From assembly GCF_004135975.1 (NCBI RefSeq), contig NZ_CP026538.1, forward strand, positions 2,728,001 to 2,792,000: DNA of 64,000 bases, given 5' to 3'. Source of the stretch: Solidesulfovibrio carbinolicus (GTDB lineage: Bacteria; Desulfobacterota; Desulfovibrionia; Desulfovibrionales; Desulfovibrionaceae). Below, piece by piece: positions 63,344 to 64,000 of the stretch (the first letter of the stretch is position 1; each line of letters begins with the position of its first letter). The notes under the pieces are model-generated. The model was not told the origin of the DNA. It made no database searches and saw nothing but the letters and a program-made list of their open reading frames with translations. The position numbers and the translations under genes were made by a program.

Positions 63344-64000
63344 TCAATGGCGGCCGCCGCTCCCGGGACAGCCAGGGGGCGACCCCGGGCAAACCGTTTC
63401 GTCGTCGTCTTGTTCCCGGCAGGCCGGATCATCCACTGCTTCGCCGCGCCGCAACACGGCAAAACCATAGACTCCGGCCAGGGCCGAGGCCACGAGGATG
63501 GACACCTTGGCCTGATCGGCCACGGCTGCGCCGTCGCCAAAGGCCAGACCGGCGATGAAAATCGACATGGTAAACCCGATGCCGGCCAGCACCGAGGCCC
63601 CATAATAATGGGAGAGCCGCATTCCCTCCGGCATGGACGCCAGCCCCAGGCGGAACAGCCCCAGGCAGGTCAGGAAGATGCCGAGCTGCTTGCCAATGAA
63701 AAGCCCCAGGAAGATGCCCAGGGACACCGGCTCGGCCAGGGACTGCCCGGCCTGGCCAAAGAGCGGCACTCCGGCGTTGGCCAGGGCGAACAGCGGCATG
63801 ATGCCGTAGGCGACCCATGGATGCAAAGCGTGCTCCAGGCGGGGCAAGGGGGCGCTGGCGCGCTGACAGGCGGACTCAAGGTTTTCCAACGTCCCTTGCA
63901 TGGTTTTGTTGGCCAAGAGCACCTGGCCCGGTTCCATGGACGCGGCGAAACAATCAAGGAGCCGACGCGCTTTGTGCAGGAACGCCCCGGCCGAAATGCG
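63344..64000 (-). CDS. nhaA: Na+/H+ antiporter NhaA, C-terminal part (5' end outside window)
   Basis: The last ~218 residues of an NhaA-type sodium/proton antiporter are present. The frame is open to the window edge (RISAGAFLHKARRLLDC...), so the start lies beyond 64000. Typical blocks are RLEHALHPWVAYGIMPLFALANAGV, GIFLGLFIGKQLGIF and GASVLAGIGFTMSIFIAGLAF. The tail after the last helix is Asp/Cys/Gly-rich and ends beside the gap to the DUF364-like gene. Confidence 0.9.
   Translation of the reverse strand, partial: RISAGAFLHKARRLLDCFAASMEPGQVLLANKTMQGTLENLESACQRASAPLPRLEHALHPWVAYGIMPLFALANAGVPLFGQAGQSLAEPVSLGIFLGLFIGKQLGIFLTCLGLFRLGLASMPEGMRLSHYYGASVLAGIGFTMSIFIAGLAFGDGAAVADQAKVSILVASALAGVYGFAVLRRGEAVDDPACREQDDDETVCPGSPPGCPGSGGRH

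Overview
The window is about 64 kb of a GC-rich bacterial chromosome. Gene style, protein similarity and the many GC-rich intergenic hairpins suggest a sulfate-reducing deltaproteobacterium of the Desulfovibrio / Solidesulfovibrio type. That is inference: no rRNA, sulfate-reduction or selenium-insertion gene lies in the window. I recognised no tRNA, rRNA, insertion sequence, prophage or CRISPR array.

Layout. 1-8.7 kb is a plus-strand housekeeping block: mnmG (5' end missing), a PilZ protein, a CorC-like CBS protein, lnt, prfB with its programmed +1 frameshift, a diguanylate cyclase broken by an in-frame TAG, a MinD/FlhG-like ATPase and an HU-type protein. 8.7-10.5 kb holds two tandem exported paralogs. 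The first has a CPTC motif; the second has a UGA exactly where the last Cys should be (CPSU) and is a strong selenoprotein candidate. 10.9-21.0 kb is a polysaccharide cluster with a Wzm/Wzt-type ABC exporter and five multi-domain glycosyltransferase genes in two divergent arms. 21.3-32.3 kb carries a CoA-disulfide-reductase/rhodanese fusion, YjbQ, two membrane acyltransferases, a pyruvate-decarboxylase-like enzyme, a binding-protein/hybrid-kinase operon and a MoaD-like protein. 32.3-44.2 kb has two TetR genes, a PilX-like beta-helix surface protein with an AT-rich inner segment, fabI, a rhodanese/MauE pair divergent from a rhodanese-ferritin fusion, and small redox and regulatory genes. 44.4-50.0 kb holds an S1-like protein, EttA and a CZB-type chemoreceptor. 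50.1-55.6 kb is argF-argG-argH, ending in a gene for a NifA-like sigma-54 activator that overlaps argH. 55.8-62.4 kb contains an SH3 lipoprotein and four secreted SGNH (DUF459-like) paralogs around a permease. The window ends with a DUF364-like protein and the 3' part of nhaA.

How genes work together. The ABC exporter and glycosyltransferases probably build and export a surface glycan. The SGNH enzymes, SH3 and LysM proteins and acyltransferases point to envelope polysaccharide modification. FlhG-like, PilZ, cyclase and chemoreceptor genes point to motility and c-di-GMP signalling. Several redox genes (CoADR-rhodanese, rhodanese-ferritin, rhodanese/MauE, the Cys/Sec pair) suggest sulfur and thiol chemistry in the envelope and cytoplasm.

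The intergenic DNA is unusually structured. There is a ~105-bp element with terminal inverted repeats (two clear copies), a hairpin family with an invariant arm and covarying stems (six loci), a second long-hairpin family (two copies), and a 68-nt hairpin inside the arg cluster.
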